Shown: positions 35,232 to 45,289, numbered from the stretch's first letter. The stretch is 64,000 bases of DNA from Acinetobacter bouvetii (GCF_902753875.1 NZ_CADDTS010000031.1:1-64000); one strand, 5' to 3'. A program made the numbers and translations. Notes: generated from the sequence alone by a model not told the origin.

Positions 35232-36341
35232 ATGCACAGTAGTTCAACTTCTGGGGCGAGGCTTTGCCTTAAACCATTAACTTCTTCCTTCTCCTTAAAA
35301 ATTCTTGCATTTACGACACTGTTATTTCCGTTTCACAGTCTCAATGCAAGTAAATCGTACCAATATGATTCTGTCGTCAATGGTAAACAACTGACCGTGG
35401 TTTCAGTTGAAAACCCGACTACAGTTTTTCAAGATGGTGAACATCTACATGGTTTTGGTTATGACCTGGCGCGTAACTATGCCAACAGCTTAAACGTCAA
35501 GCTGGTGTTTAAAACGGTACCGGATAATGCCACTGCATTAAAATGGGTTTCGCAAGGTAAAGCCAACTTTGCCATGACCACTGCCGATGTCCGTTCTATT
35601 GAACAAAAGCGTTTGACCTCTTTTTCAGCAACCTGTGGTGACATGGGCAGTCTGCAAAAGAATGGTTTAAATACCAACCTGAACTGGGTCTTTAAGCATG
35701 CAGATGATCCATTGACTCAAACGGCAAGCGGTTTCGTCTGTCAGGGCAAACAATCAGGTGCCATTCGTCAATTGGCATCGTTCTATAACCAGAATGTCGT
35801 GGAAGAACAATCTTGGGATAGCATACAGCGTGATTTGAATCAGCGTATGCCAATTTATAAAGCCAGTTTTCAAAATACTGCACAAAAGTATGATTTAGAC
35901 TGGCATTTATTGGCAGCCATCGGTTATCAGGAATCTTATCTCAAACCGAATTCAGTTTCGCCAACAGGTGTACGTGGTTTGATGATGCTGACCAACAGTA
36001 CTGCCAAAGCCATGGGTGTAAGTAACCGAACTGACCCAACGCAAAGTATTGAAGGTGGAGCGAAATATTACGACCAGATGCTAGACCGCTATCAGGACGT
36101 GCCATTCCCAGATCGTAACTGGTATGCGCTAGTGGCTTACAATATGGGACCTGGTGCAGTTGATCAGATTCAAAATCGTATTCGTGCTCAAGGTAAAAAT
36201 CCGAATAACTGGGTAAACCTGTATAGCTATTTAGACCAAAACAAGGCGAGCAATGGTCGTTACCGTCAAGCGGTACAATATGTGACCCGTATTCGGGCTT
36301 ATTTAGAACATATTAAGACTTCACAGTTAGTGAACATTTAA
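35232..36341 (+). CDS. Membrane-bound lytic murein transglycosylase, MltF-like, with shortened N-terminal domain
   Basis: 369 residues. A signal sequence (about 18-39) precedes a partial periplasmic solute-binding-type domain (about 48-160, YQYDSVVNGKQLTVVSVENP, GFGYDLARNYANSLNVKLVFKTVP). The SLT catalytic domain follows (about 210-355) with AAIGYQESYLKPNSVSPTGVRGLMML, including the catalytic Glu, and YALVAYNMGPGAVDQ. It cuts peptidoglycan glycan strands to anhydro-muropeptides. E. coli MltF is considerably longer; here the binding domain appears shortened. GGAG precedes the ATG. Confidence 0.8.
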   Translation: MHSSSTSGARLCLKPLTSSFSLKILAFTTLLFPFHSLNASKSYQYDSVVNGKQLTVVSVENPTTVFQDGEHLHGFGYDLARNYANSLNVKLVFKTVPDNATALKWVSQGKANFAMTTADVRSIEQKRLTSFSATCGDMGSLQKNGLNTNLNWVFKHADDPLTQTASGFVCQGKQSGAIRQLASFYNQNVVEEQSWDSIQRDLNQRMPIYKASFQNTAQKYDLDWHLLAAIGYQESYLKPNSVSPTGVRGLMMLTNSTAKAMGVSNRTDPTQSIEGGAKYYDQMLDRYQDVPFPDRNWYALVAYNMGPGAVDQIQNRIRAQGKNPNNWVNLYSYLDQNKASNGRYRQAVQYVTRIRAYLEHIKTSQLVNI

Positions 36342-36352
36342 TCTCTTCTAAA

Positions 36353-36387
36353 TAAAAAAAAGCTTACCCTAGGGTAAGCTTTTTTTC
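36353..36387. terminator. Bidirectional terminator
   Basis: Perfect 20-bp palindrome AGCTTACCCTAGGGTAAGCT flanked by A and T runs. It serves the MltF-like gene and the convergent SCP2 gene. Confidence 0.85.
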
Positions 36388-36400
36388 ATTTGAAAATATC

Positions 36401-36784
36401 TTAAGCTGTTTGCTCAAGCACTTTCTTAAATAAATCTTTTTGTTCCTGGCTTGGACGAGCTGTTTGTAAAGCCATCAACTGCGACATATCGCCTTGAACT
36501 TTAATTTTTCCTGTCATGAAAGCTTGCATAGCTGCAGCCATGTCAAACTCCAGGAATACTTTGCGCAGGGTTTCACCATCCATATTCAAGGTGGTTTTCG
36601 CATTTGAAGATAGACCTTTTTTGATTGCACCGCCATCTAAAGACAATTCTGTATTGCCTTGTGCATCTGACACCACCAGGTTGATGGCTAAATTTGCAAG
36701 TGCAGGTGGCAAGTTTAAATCACCCGCTTGTGCAGTTAATGTTTCTACAGTTGAAAACCAATCATCAGTTAAAAAGGCAGGCAT
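36401..36784 (-). CDS. SCP2 sterol-binding-domain protein
   Basis: 127 residues, a single SCP2-like domain: LPPALANLAINLVVSDAQGNTEL, GLSSNAKTTLNMDGETLRKVF, MTGKIKVQGDMSQLMALQ. The FMTGKIKVQGD motif is typical. Such proteins bind lipids or acyl chains in the cytoplasm; the ligand is unknown in Acinetobacter. No signal peptide. It stands alone, with its terminator shared with the convergent gene. Confidence 0.8.
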   Translation of the reverse strand: MPAFLTDDWFSTVETLTAQAGDLNLPPALANLAINLVVSDAQGNTELSLDGGAIKKGLSSNAKTTLNMDGETLRKVFLEFDMAAAMQAFMTGKIKVQGDMSQLMALQTARPSQEQKDLFKKVLEQTA

Positions 36785-36999
36785 GATCTTTCCTCAATTT
36801 ATTTGTGCATTTGTGTCGCCTATCCAGACAACATCTTTGTGAAGCTATGATGCTTGAAGCCTGTTATAGCATGTAAATTTATTTTCTGCTTAACGTTTTT
36901 TGCACGATACGTTCAATTTTTATATTTTTAATACATTCATCAAATAAATCATATATATAAAATAGACACCAATCCTAAAATTGGTGCCTTTAGCTCACA

Positions 37000-37920
37000 T
37001 TATTCAGCAGCAAAACCTAAGTTGACCATATTGATGCGTTTGTTTTGCCCCTCTTCTTCAGTTGAACAACTACCAGTAAAATCAATTTCACGTTGTTCAT
37101 CCAAAGCTTCAAAGTCAAACAGTTCACGATCCGCCAGTTGTGAAGGCGAAACATTTTGCATGGCACCAAAAATACTGTGTAAACGCTTCGGATATTGAGC
37201 ATCCCATTCACGCAACATGTTGTTAATCATCGCGCGCTGCAGGTTTTCTTGTGAACCACATAAATTACACGGAATAATTGGGAACTGACGCATTTCTGCA
37301 TATTTGATGATGTCTTTTTCTTCCACATAGGCCAGTGGACGAATCAGGATGTTCTTTTTGTCAGATGACAACAATTTTGGCGGCATGGCTTTCAAGCTGC
37401 CCCCATGGAACAGGTTCAAGAAAAACGTTGCCATAATGTCATCACGATGATGACCTAAAGCCACTTTAGTCGCGCCAATTTCCTGAGCAAAACCGTAGAG
37501 TGAGCCACGACGTAAACGTGAACACACGGCGCAGTAGGTCTTGCCTTCAGGAGTTAATTTTTTGGTAATGCTGTAGGTGTCTTTTTCCAGAATATAATAC
37601 GGAATGTTATTTTCTTCTAAATAACGCGGTAATACATCTTCCGGGAAACCGGGCTGTTTTTGGTCTAGATTTACCGCAACTACATCAAAATTAATCGGTG
37701 CAATTCGTTTAAACTGCAACAAAATATCTAGCAAGGTATAACTGTCTTTACCACCAGAAATACACACCATGACCTTGTCACCATCTTCGATCATTTTAAA
37801 ATCACGAATGGCATGACCGACTTGACGGCGAAGCTTTTTCAACAAACGGTAATATGCCGAACTAGTTGGCAGTTCAGGTTTAAAATTAAATCCTTGTTCG
37901 GACTCAACTGGCGAGTACAT
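37000..37920 (-). CDS. ttcA: tRNA 2-thiocytidine synthetase TtcA
   Basis: 306 residues. The PP-loop ATP motif SGGKDS lies at 55-60, CxxC pairs at Cys130/Cys133 ([10 protein letters not shown]) and Cys218/Cys221 (CNLCGSQ), with GHHRDD at 156-161. These are the iron-sulphur and catalytic positions of TtcA, which thiolates C32 of certain tRNAs. The C-terminal tail contains an extra Cys and is variable in the family. It is monocistronic. Confidence 0.93.
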   Translation of the reverse strand: MYSPVESEQGFNFKPELPTSSAYYRLLKKLRRQVGHAIRDFKMIEDGDKVMVCISGGKDSYTLLDILLQFKRIAPINFDVVAVNLDQKQPGFPEDVLPRYLEENNIPYYILEKDTYSITKKLTPEGKTYCAVCSRLRRGSLYGFAQEIGATKVALGHHRDDIMATFFLNLFHGGSLKAMPPKLLSSDKKNILIRPLAYVEEKDIIKYAEMRQFPIIPCNLCGSQENLQRAMINNMLREWDAQYPKRLHSIFGAMQNVSPSQLADRELFDFEALDEQREIDFTGSCSTEEEGQNKRINMVNLGFAAE

Positions 37921-38097
37921 AGACGAGATTTACCCATAAATAAAAATACCGGGCAATTTTATCCGATTCAGACTCAACAAGCATCAAAAGAATGTAATTT
38001 CTAAAAACCGCAGATTAATTGACTTTTCATACAAACAGTTGATTGAAATTTTGAACGTTAGAGTTCATTTTTTAGCCACAATGCTTACCATTTGTAC

Positions 38098-38142
38098 TTT
38101 TCCACAGTTGTCCACAAAACCTGTGGATAACTTTGTGGATTT
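38098..38142. promoter_or_regulatory. Cluster of four DnaA-box-like 9-mers
   Basis: TTTTCCACA (38098-38106, one mismatch to TTATCCACA), TTGTCCACA (38108-38116, one mismatch), TGTGGATAA (38122-38130, perfect on the minus strand) and TGTGGATTT (38134-38142, two mismatches). They form two direct and two inverted boxes within 45 bases. The gene context is not that of a dnaA-linked oriC, so DnaA titration or regulation is more likely than an origin. Confidence 0.5.
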
Positions 38143-38148
38143 TAAAAC

Positions 38149-38252
38149 ACTTGACAAGGTGTCTGTCCTATTATTTAAGGCTTTTATTTAAATTGATCAT
38201 TTTTTGATCAATTTTATTTTTATTTAAAATCAATGCCTTAATAGTGTCAAGT
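38149..38252. repeat. Long interrupted inverted repeat beside the DnaA boxes
   Basis: The left arm holds ACTTGACA, CTATTA and AAGGC (38149-38181); the right arm, GCCTTAATAGTGTCAAGT (38235-38252), reads back as ACTTGACACTATTAAGGC. Between them a shorter palindrome, AATTGATCA...TGATCAATT (38191-38212), sits at the centre. In transcribed RNA this would make a large hairpin. Confidence 0.55.
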
Positions 38253-38419
38253 TATCCTGATTAAAAAAAAATTAAAATTTTTTTTGATTACTATCTCTAC
38301 AATTGGCACTTGATTTTTACAAACTCTTAGAGAAATTATTGTAGCAATGCTTTCCATCTTGTTTTTTTTTGTTAAACTCCACTTGTACTGTATGGAGCAG
38401 ATGTTTTCTATTTATAAAA

Positions 38420-39283
38420 ATGAAAAATAACTTTGTAAAAATTGGATTTTATTTTCTGGGGTGTGTGGCAGTAAGTTCTGTTGCATCGACCAGTTATGCC
38501 GGCCAAACCATATACCAGCTAAAAGAATCCAATGGCACCACCTTATTAACCAATAAAAAGGGGCGCTATAACCATTTGAAAGTCGAAAAAAAGACTTACT
38601 ATCCTGACAGCAATATCCATAGTTATAGTAACTGGGGCTCTTCCGAAGCCTCGGTACTTCCTAGTTATAGTCGCAATAAAAACGCTTTTGACCAGATTAT
38701 TAAGCAGGCTGCCTCGCAGCATGGCATCTCAGAAGGTTTAATCAAGGCAGTCATGCACACTGAGTCTGGCTTTAATGTCAACGCCCGCTCGCCTGTCGGT
38801 GCTCAAGGCTTGATGCAGCTCATGCCTGCGACCGCACGACGTTTTAACGTGTCCAATGCTTTTGACCCTTATCAAAATATTATGGGTGGTGCAAAATATT
38901 TGTCCTGGCTCATGAAACGATTTAATGGCAATACTTCACTGGTTCTTGCCAGCTATAATGCTGGTGAAGGTAATGTGGCCAAATACGGCGGTGTTCCACC
39001 ATTCAGGGAAACGCAGGATTATGTACGTCGAGTCAGCAGCCGTTTTAGTAACTTATACTCCAATGGCTTAGGCAGTATTTCCAGTTCAAGCAACCATAGT
39101 GTTGATGCTGGTAAAGTTGTTGCCCGGTCTGAACATTATGAATCAGCATCCACGCCTTCAACACCACGTTATAGTTCACAGCGTCAAATCATTATGGCTT
39201 CTGATGGCAGCTTCACGGATGCACCAGGCTCATATGCCACAGCACATGCCACTGCTTCTGCTAAAATTTCGATCGCGGATTAA
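38420..39283 (+). CDS. Lytic transglycosylase, SLT domain
   Basis: From ATG 38420 (MKNNFVKIGFYF) it has 287 residues and a signal peptide ending near STSYAG. The SLT domain (about 90-205) contains EGLIKAVMHTESGFNVNARSPVGAQGLMQLMPATA, with the catalytic Glu, GGAKYLSWLM and VLASYNAGEGNV. The C-terminal 75 residues are Ser/Ala-rich and probably disordered. Upstream in-frame ATG at 38369 would put 17 extra residues before the signal peptide and is less likely. It acts on peptidoglycan in the periplasm. Confidence 0.82.
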   Translation: MKNNFVKIGFYFLGCVAVSSVASTSYAGQTIYQLKESNGTTLLTNKKGRYNHLKVEKKTYYPDSNIHSYSNWGSSEASVLPSYSRNKNAFDQIIKQAASQHGISEGLIKAVMHTESGFNVNARSPVGAQGLMQLMPATARRFNVSNAFDPYQNIMGGAKYLSWLMKRFNGNTSLVLASYNAGEGNVAKYGGVPPFRETQDYVRRVSSRFSNLYSNGLGSISSSSNHSVDAGKVVARSEHYESASTPSTPRYSSQRQIIMASDGSFTDAPGSYATAHATASAKISIAD

Positions 39284-39425
39284 AAGCTTTCTTTTTTAAG
39301 GAAAATTCCTGAAACAGAATTAGTCAATTTTTTCCTTGAATTTTTAAGACTTACGCCTCATATTTACAAAGATGATTTTTGATTTATAAATCAGATTATT
39401 TTTCTATTATAAGAGGATTTTCTCA

Positions 39426-40331
39426 ATGATGCGGATTGGTTTGTTCTTGCTAACCAACCTCGCGGTACTGGTTGTAGCTGGCATTATCTTGTCGCTCTTC
39501 GGTGTCGGTAGTTACCATGGTGCGGGTGGCTTAAATCTAGGCAACCTACTGGTCATCTGTTTTGTTTTTGGTATGGTTGGCTCGCTCATTTCGCTATTTA
39601 TGTCGAAATGGATGGCAAAAAAATCGACTGGGACAGAGTTAATTGACCCGAATGCTCCTCGCAATCAAGCAGAAGCATGGTTATTACAAGAAATTGCTCA
39701 ATTATCACAACGCGCTGGTATTAATATGCCAGAAGTGGGCATCTTCCCTTCTTATCAATCTAACGCTTTTGCCACCGGCTGGAACAAAAACGACGCTTTA
39801 GTTGCTGTTTCAACAGGTTTGCTTGAACGTATGAATAAAGACGAACTTCGTGCGGTACTCGCGCATGAAATTGGTCACGTTGCCAATGGTGACATGGTTA
39901 CTCTTGCTCTCGTTCAAGGTGTAGTCAATGCTTTCGTCATGTTCTTTGCCCGTGTCGTTGGTGACTTTATTGACCGTAATGTCTTTGGTCGTGAAGACGG
40001 CGAAGCACCGGGACTGGCTTATTTTGCCATTACCATCGTTCTGGATATCGTGTTTGGTATTCTGGCTTCTGCAATCGTGATGTGGTTCTCGCGTCACCGT
40101 GAATACCGTGCCGATGAAGCCGGTGCACGCCTCGCTGGTAAACAAGCCATGATTTCAGCATTACTGCGTTTACAGGCAGAATCAGAACTGCCAGATCAAA
40201 TGCCTAAAGAGATGAAAGCGTTTGCAATTGCGGAAGGTAAAGAACAAGGTTTTAGCTTGGCTGCTTTGTTCCAGACCCACCCTACAATTGAACAACGTGT
40301 GGCTGCATTACAACAGTTAAATTGCCCATAA
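39426..40331 (+). CDS. htpX: Membrane protease HtpX
   Basis: 301 residues, family length. Two N-terminal membrane helices (about 5-25 and 38-58), the zinc motif HEIGH at 147-151 ([14 protein letters not shown]), two more helices (about 155-180 and 192-215) and the third zinc ligand in [12 protein letters not shown]. It degrades misfolded membrane proteins at the inner membrane, complementing FtsH, whose gene is at 54153-56042. The start follows an AGAGGA site. Confidence 0.93.
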   Translation: MMRIGLFLLTNLAVLVVAGIILSLFGVGSYHGAGGLNLGNLLVICFVFGMVGSLISLFMSKWMAKKSTGTELIDPNAPRNQAEAWLLQEIAQLSQRAGINMPEVGIFPSYQSNAFATGWNKNDALVAVSTGLLERMNKDELRAVLAHEIGHVANGDMVTLALVQGVVNAFVMFFARVVGDFIDRNVFGREDGEAPGLAYFAITIVLDIVFGILASAIVMWFSRHREYRADEAGARLAGKQAMISALLRLQAESELPDQMPKEMKAFAIAEGKEQGFSLAALFQTHPTIEQRVAALQQLNCP

Positions 40332-40354
40332 TCTGTTTAGATAAACGGGATATA

Positions 40355-40382
40355 AAAAGCTTCCATCATGGAGGCTTTTTTT
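40355..40382 (+). terminator. Terminator after htpX
   Basis: Stem AAAAGCTTCCA with TGGAGGCTTTT around a TCA loop region, followed by T7. Confidence 0.8.
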
Positions 40383-40488
40383 ATGGGATGGAGATCCCAT
40401 ATAGGACTGTCATTATAATTAATATGATTTACGCCACTTATGAGCGCTATATACACAGCAATAGCGTTGATTTATCTTTTGTCCAGCT

Positions 40489-41076
40489 TTAAATACTCAA
40501 TGTTTGCCACCATTGCCATAACCAACTGAATCCCAGCCACATCGCCATCAGCAACAATACTAAAAAGACTGCGCCCAACAGATCAGGTAAATGCAACCAG
40601 ATCCAGGCCACAACCGGATTCCGCCAGAATGCTGAAGTCTGCTGTTTGCTTTCAAGACTCTCATGCAAAAATGGATGGATCACATGCGATTCACTACGAA
40701 TCTGATATTCCTCGCGAATATGCTCATGCACAATGCTTAAGGCTTTACGACTTGGACGGATAAAAACATCAAACACGGTTCCCAGTACTGGAATAAAACC
40801 CACTACAGCATCCATCATGGCTAACTTCAAAACGGGTTTGAGTTTGCTTTGTGGTACGCCAATCTGCTTGGCTTTATATATCGCATAACAAGTCAGAACA
40901 AAACCTGCTACATCTCCGGCAACAGGAATAGTGCTTAAGGCGGCATCCGCCCCTACCCCTTGCTTGGTAAACGGAATACGCACCACCGAATCCATCATAT
41001 TGGCGAATTTTGCTAAATCTCGCTCCAGACGAATGACTTCTTGTTGGCTGAGTTTTTTTTGTTGCTGTTCTGACAT
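40489..41076 (-). CDS. DUF4112 membrane protein
   Basis: About 195 residues from ATG 41076 (MSEQQQKKLSQQ), preferred because GGA lies eight bases upstream; ATG 41082 is an alternative. The DUF4112 signature is clear: LAKFANMMDSVVRIPFTKQGVGADAALSTIPVAGDVAG, then KLAMMDAVVGFIPVLGTVFDVFIRPSRKA. A C-terminal membrane helix (about 165-190, LGAVFLVLLLMAMWLGFSWLW) follows. Function unknown in the family. Confidence 0.8.
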   Translation of the reverse strand: MSEQQQKKLSQQEVIRLERDLAKFANMMDSVVRIPFTKQGVGADAALSTIPVAGDVAGFVLTCYAIYKAKQIGVPQSKLKPVLKLAMMDAVVGFIPVLGTVFDVFIRPSRKALSIVHEHIREEYQIRSESHVIHPFLHESLESKQQTSAFWRNPVVAWIWLHLPDLLGAVFLVLLLMAMWLGFSWLWQWWQTLSI

Positions 41077-41220
41077 CGCCATATTCCAAGACAATAATCT
41101 GCTAAATATTTGAGATTACATCATATCTTTCCAGCAGGCTGTGTATAGATATGATTAATGAAATGACGTATGCGATGCCAGACGACTGTCTAAAGCTTCA
41201 TTAAAACACATCTCCTCAGA

Positions 41221-44200
41221 TCAGGATTGTGGCTTAGTTTTAAATATAGTCCGAATCAGCACATACATAAATGGAATAAAGATCAACACTAGGATGGTCG
41301 CAAAAATCACTCCGCCTAAAACACTAACTCCAATTTCCTGACGACTAGCTGCTCCCGCACCTGTAGCAAAAACCAGTGGAATGACTCCTGCACCAAAAGC
41401 CAAAGAGGTCATGAGAATAGGACGTAAGCGCAGACTTGCACCTTCCAGAGCTGCTTCAATCACACTACGTCCTTGTGTTTGCGCCAGTGAGGCAAACTCA
41501 ACAATTAAAATGGCATTTTTACAGGATAAGCCAATGGTGGTTAGCAAGGCGATCTGGAAATAAATATCATTAGGAAAGCCAGCAAAATAACTGAACAAGA
41601 TATTGCCACCGATGCCTAAAGGAATCGCGCCCATCACTGCAGTTGGGATTGACCAGCTTTCGTAAAGTGCCGCTAAGCACAGGAAAATAAAGCCAATCGA
41701 AACCAGATAGAGTAATAATGCTTGATGACTTGATTTTTGTTCCTCAAAAGACAAACCACTCCATGCCAGATCAATGCCAGATACTTGACCAATTAATTGA
41801 TCCAGATCCTGCATCGCTTGACCAGAACTGGCATTCGCTGCTTTATCGGCTTCAAGTTCTATGGCGGTATAGCCATTAAAACGGTTTACAATTTCGGGTC
41901 CTCCCGACCAACGAACTTGAGAAAAATTGGTAAAGGGCACCATTTCATTATTGCTATTACGTACTGACCAGTATTGCAGATCTTCTGGTTTAGCCCGGAA
42001 AGCCGCATCACTTTGCATAATGACTTTCTTAATCCGTCCGCGATCAATAAAATCATTAATATATTTGCCACCCAAAGCAGCAGAAAGCGTATTATTAATG
42101 TCGGCAGGTGCCAAGCCTGATGCCATAGCCGCGCGTTGATCAACCTTCACCTCAAGATTAGCCTTATCCGGTGCGGCTTTTTTATCTAAATTTTCAAAAG
42201 ATGAATACTGTTTAGCATCCTGTTTTAGCTGATTAAATTGTTGCGTTAAAGCTTTCCGTCCTTGACCATCAATGTCGCGCAGCCAAAGATTTAAACCGTT
42301 GGTATCGCCTAAACCATTCACCACTGGCGGCATAGAAATTGTAATCCGCGCATTTGTATTTTTACTGAAAAACTTGCTGGCACGTGTTTTAATCGCATCC
42401 GCAGAATTTTCTTTTCCAACACGTTCATCCCATGGTTTTAATTTGATAAATCCTTGCGCTAAATGTTGCCCTGTTCCGCTACGGTTTCGACCATAACGCA
42501 GCATCACCAAATCGACATTGGCTTTTTCATGCTCCAGAAAATAAGCACGCACTGCCTCGCCCATTGCAATGGTTTTGGACATTGGTGCATTATCCTGCAA
42601 GGTCACTTGCAAACTAAGCGAACCCTGATCTTCACTAGGTAAATAACTGGTTGGCAGGGTTCGGTAAAATAAGGCAAAAACGCACACCAACGCCAAGGCA
42701 ACCACTAAACTGATCAGGCGGTTTTGAATACTCAAATGAGACAGTTTCAGATATTTGCTTTTCAGCTGATTGAGCAAACTGTTAAATCGGTTGGCCCAGC
42801 CATAAGCTTTTTCGGTAGGCTTTAAAATCAGGGCACACAGTGCCGGTGTCAGTACCAGAGCAACAGCTAGTGAAATGGTCATGGCGGTGACCAAAGTAAT
42901 TGAAAACTGACGATAAATCACCCCTGCTGAACCGCCAAAAAATGACATTGGAATAAACACTGCTGTGAGCACCAAGGTAATCCCCACCAAGGCGCCACTA
43001 ATTTCCTGCATCGACTCGATCGATGACTGTTTGGCAGACAGGCCTTTTTCATGCATCAGTCGCTCTACATTTTCGACCACCACAATGGCATCATCAACCA
43101 GCAGACCAATCGCTAGCACCAAGGCAAACAAGGTCAGAGTATTAATGCTCATACCCAGCAGATACAACACAGCCATAGTGCCTAAAATCACAATGGGTAC
43201 TGTAATGGCTGGAATGAGGGTTGAACGCCAATTTTGCAGAAAGATAAACATCACCACGATGACCAGTAAAATGGCTTCAAATAATGTTTTGACGACTTCA
43301 TGAATCGACTCTTGCACAAAGGGCGTGTTGTCATTCGGATAAACCAGCTTATAGCCTTTAGGCAAAGTCTTGGAAATATGCGCAACTCTTTCATTAATCA
43401 GTTTTGAGGTCTGAATTGCATTGGCACCCGAAGCCAAGGAAATCGCCATACCTGCAGATGGATAACCATTGATGGTATTGTAGGACTGGTAATTTTCAGC
43501 CCCGACTTCTACCCGAGCCACATCTTTGAGATAAACATATTCTCCGGCTGGGCTAGACTTGATAATAATGTTGTTAAATTCATCCACTGTTTTTAAACGC
43601 GTACCCGAAGTCACTTTTGCATTTAAATACTGTTCCTGTTGTACTGGCAATTCACCTACGCCACCGGCTGCGACCTGAGCATTTTGAGCTTCTACAGCTT
43701 TTTGAATTTCACTCGGCATCAGTTTATATTGTTTCAGTTTTGTCGGATCCAGCCAGATTCGCATTGCAAATTGTGAACCAAATACATCCACTTCCCCAAC
43801 ACCATCGACACGGGCAATTTCTGATTCCAGATGCGTTAACAGATAATCCGACAATTCAATATTGCTGCTGTTTCGGGTTTCATCATACAGTCCAATCACC
43901 ATATGAGTATCCCCCAAAGATTTAAGTACATTTACTCCTTGGCGCTGTACATCTTCAGGTAATCGACTGAGCACGCTATTAATGGCATTTTGTACTTGAA
44001 CTTGTGCTGTATCAGGATCAGTGCCATTTTCAAAGCTAATGTTGATACGGCTACGGCCAGTTGAGTCACTGTTAGAACTGAAATACAGCAGATGATCCAG
44101 CCCTTTAATTTGTTGTTCTAAAATTTGAGTGACACTTTCTTCTACTGTTTCAGCATCTGCACCAGAATAACTGGCACTTATGGCGATTCTAGGCGGGGCG

Positions 44201-44316
44201 ATGTCAGGATAACGTTCCACCGGCAAACTCATCACTGCAAAAATGCCCAAAGCCATCACAATAATGGCCAATACACCGGCAAAAATAGGTCGTTGAATAA
44301 AAAATTTCGACAGCAT
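41221..44316 (-). CDS. Multidrug RND efflux transporter (AcrB/AdeB-type), orphan
   Basis: 1,031 residues from ATG 44316 (MLSKFFIQRPIFAGVLAI). HAE1-type features include PVERYPDIAPPRIAISASYSGADAETVEESV, the proton-relay region in TM4 LALVLAIGLLVDDAIVVVENVERL (the Asp-Asp pair), and the conserved end AAxRQEIGVSVLGGVIFATILV. It should pump drugs or other amphiphiles from the inner membrane and periplasm. No adaptor or outer-membrane channel gene is next to it, so it must use partners encoded elsewhere. The in-frame TTG at 44358 is rejected because the family begins at MxxxFIxRPIFA. Confidence 0.88.
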   Translation of the reverse strand: MLSKFFIQRPIFAGVLAIIVMALGIFAVMSLPVERYPDIAPPRIAISASYSGADAETVEESVTQILEQQIKGLDHLLYFSSNSDSTGRSRINISFENGTDPDTAQVQVQNAINSVLSRLPEDVQRQGVNVLKSLGDTHMVIGLYDETRNSSNIELSDYLLTHLESEIARVDGVGEVDVFGSQFAMRIWLDPTKLKQYKLMPSEIQKAVEAQNAQVAAGGVGELPVQQEQYLNAKVTSGTRLKTVDEFNNIIIKSSPAGEYVYLKDVARVEVGAENYQSYNTINGYPSAGMAISLASGANAIQTSKLINERVAHISKTLPKGYKLVYPNDNTPFVQESIHEVVKTLFEAILLVIVVMFIFLQNWRSTLIPAITVPIVILGTMAVLYLLGMSINTLTLFALVLAIGLLVDDAIVVVENVERLMHEKGLSAKQSSIESMQEISGALVGITLVLTAVFIPMSFFGGSAGVIYRQFSITLVTAMTISLAVALVLTPALCALILKPTEKAYGWANRFNSLLNQLKSKYLKLSHLSIQNRLISLVVALALVCVFALFYRTLPTSYLPSEDQGSLSLQVTLQDNAPMSKTIAMGEAVRAYFLEHEKANVDLVMLRYGRNRSGTGQHLAQGFIKLKPWDERVGKENSADAIKTRASKFFSKNTNARITISMPPVVNGLGDTNGLNLWLRDIDGQGRKALTQQFNQLKQDAKQYSSFENLDKKAAPDKANLEVKVDQRAAMASGLAPADINNTLSAALGGKYINDFIDRGRIKKVIMQSDAAFRAKPEDLQYWSVRNSNNEMVPFTNFSQVRWSGGPEIVNRFNGYTAIELEADKAANASSGQAMQDLDQLIGQVSGIDLAWSGLSFEEQKSSHQALLLYLVSIGFIFLCLAALYESWSIPTAVMGAIPLGIGGNILFSYFAGFPNDIYFQIALLTTIGLSCKNAILIVEFASLAQTQGRSVIEAALEGASLRLRPILMTSLAFGAGVIPLVFATGAGAASRQEIGVSVLGGVIFATILVLIFIPFMYVLIRTIFKTKPQS

Positions 44317-44824
44317 ATAAGGTGATCGCAGTATAAGTGGGTGGTAGAAACTAGCCAATAAAACTGGTTTTAAGATAACAAATTTATATAAATATTCAGT
44401 GACTAAAAGCTAAAAAATCACAAGATTTAATATGAACTTATTTTTCCGCATAAATAAGGAGAAACTATGAAGATAAGTGCTTTATTCAACTATGCTCATG
44501 TACTGTATCTCTCTTCTTGAGCATTCTACAATTCATTGATAATTAAACGCTGTATTTTCCATGCTTAAATAAATTCTACTTTTAATCATTTAATGGCATT
44601 GGTTCAGACCTTCCTTTAAAGCACATCATTCTTAATCTAAAATCACATTAAAACAATCATCAATAAAAGATAATTCCTCTACTTCACCATACCGCTTTGC
44701 AATTCTGCATCGTCGAAGTCCAATCAGTTTTAGGATAAAAATTTAATCGTCGCTTTTTTTTAAATTAAGACATATTTAAGCGTTATCCTGTATTTTGTCT
44801 AAAATCTAGCAAATAATCTAAACC
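44317..44824. other. Intergenic region with one short possible leader ORF
   Basis: AAGGAG at 44457-44462 is followed by ATG 44467 and an 17-codon frame (MKISALFNYAHVLYLSS) to TGA at 44518-44520. It is a well-placed ribosome site but too short to judge. Otherwise AT-rich with no gene. The promoters for the RND gene (leftward) and dgkA (rightward) should be here. Confidence 0.35.
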
Positions 44825-45199
44825 ATGAATTCCTATTCCCCATTCAAAGGCAAAACAGGTGTTAAGCGTGTATTAAATGCCACACAATATTCAATAGATG
44901 GATTTAAAGCCGCTTTTCAAAATGAAGCTGCTTTTCGGCAAATTGTTTTGATTAATATAGTACTCATACCAATCAGCTGTTTCTTAAATGTCAGTCGCGC
45001 CGAACATGCCATTATGGTTGCAGTCTGTTTATTTGCCTTAATTGTGGAATTATTTAATTCTGCTATTGAAGCCGTGGTAGACAGAGTATCCTTAGACAAG
45101 CATCCATTATCAAAAAATGCCAAAGATATGGGCAGTGCAGCACAGTTTGTTGCACTCTCCATTATTTTCTTTACCTGGCTGATTATCTTATGGCCTTAA
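44825..45199 (+). CDS. dgkA: Diacylglycerol kinase DgkA
   Basis: 124 residues with three membrane helices. The signature FNEAAFRQ-like segment (AFQNEAAFRQIVLIN) and the catalytic VELFNSAIEAVVDRVSLDKHPLSKNAKDMGSAAQFVAL are typical of the prokaryotic enzyme, including Glu in EAVVDR. It phosphorylates diacylglycerol from membrane-derived oligosaccharide or lipid turnover. Monocistronic with a terminator. Confidence 0.92.
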   Translation: MNSYSPFKGKTGVKRVLNATQYSIDGFKAAFQNEAAFRQIVLINIVLIPISCFLNVSRAEHAIMVAVCLFALIVELFNSAIEAVVDRVSLDKHPLSKNAKDMGSAAQFVALSIIFFTWLIILWP

Positions 45200-45221
45200 A
45201 TTTAAAAATACCGTTACAAAT

Positions 45222-45250
45222 AAAAAGCAGGCCAAATGCCTGCTTTTTTA
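45222..45250 (+). terminator. Terminator after dgkA
   Basis: Stem AAAAAGCAGGC/GCCTGCTTTTT with a CAAAT loop, T6. Confidence 0.85.
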
Positions 45251-45289
45251 TTGTCAATAAATCATGACATGACTATTTCAGACATAAAA

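Larger units (their letters stand above)
37921..38419. other. AT-rich intergenic region with DnaA-box cluster and long inverted repeat
   Basis: No gene is seen across about 500 bases. It holds the DnaA-box-like cluster and the inverted repeat listed next, plus a T/A-rich block (38215-38290). The promoter of the downstream transglycosylase must lie at the right end, but no consensus match is clear. Confidence 0.5.

Noticed and set aside
38098-38290. Chromosomal origin of replication
   Set aside because: DnaA boxes and AT-rich DNA are present, but dnaA, dnaN, rpmH or gidA-type neighbours are absent; kept only as a DnaA-related site.
44317-44358. N-terminal extension of the orphan RND transporter
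   Set aside because: It starts at TTG, lacks a ribosome site, and the family begins at the MLSKFFIQRPIF motif.
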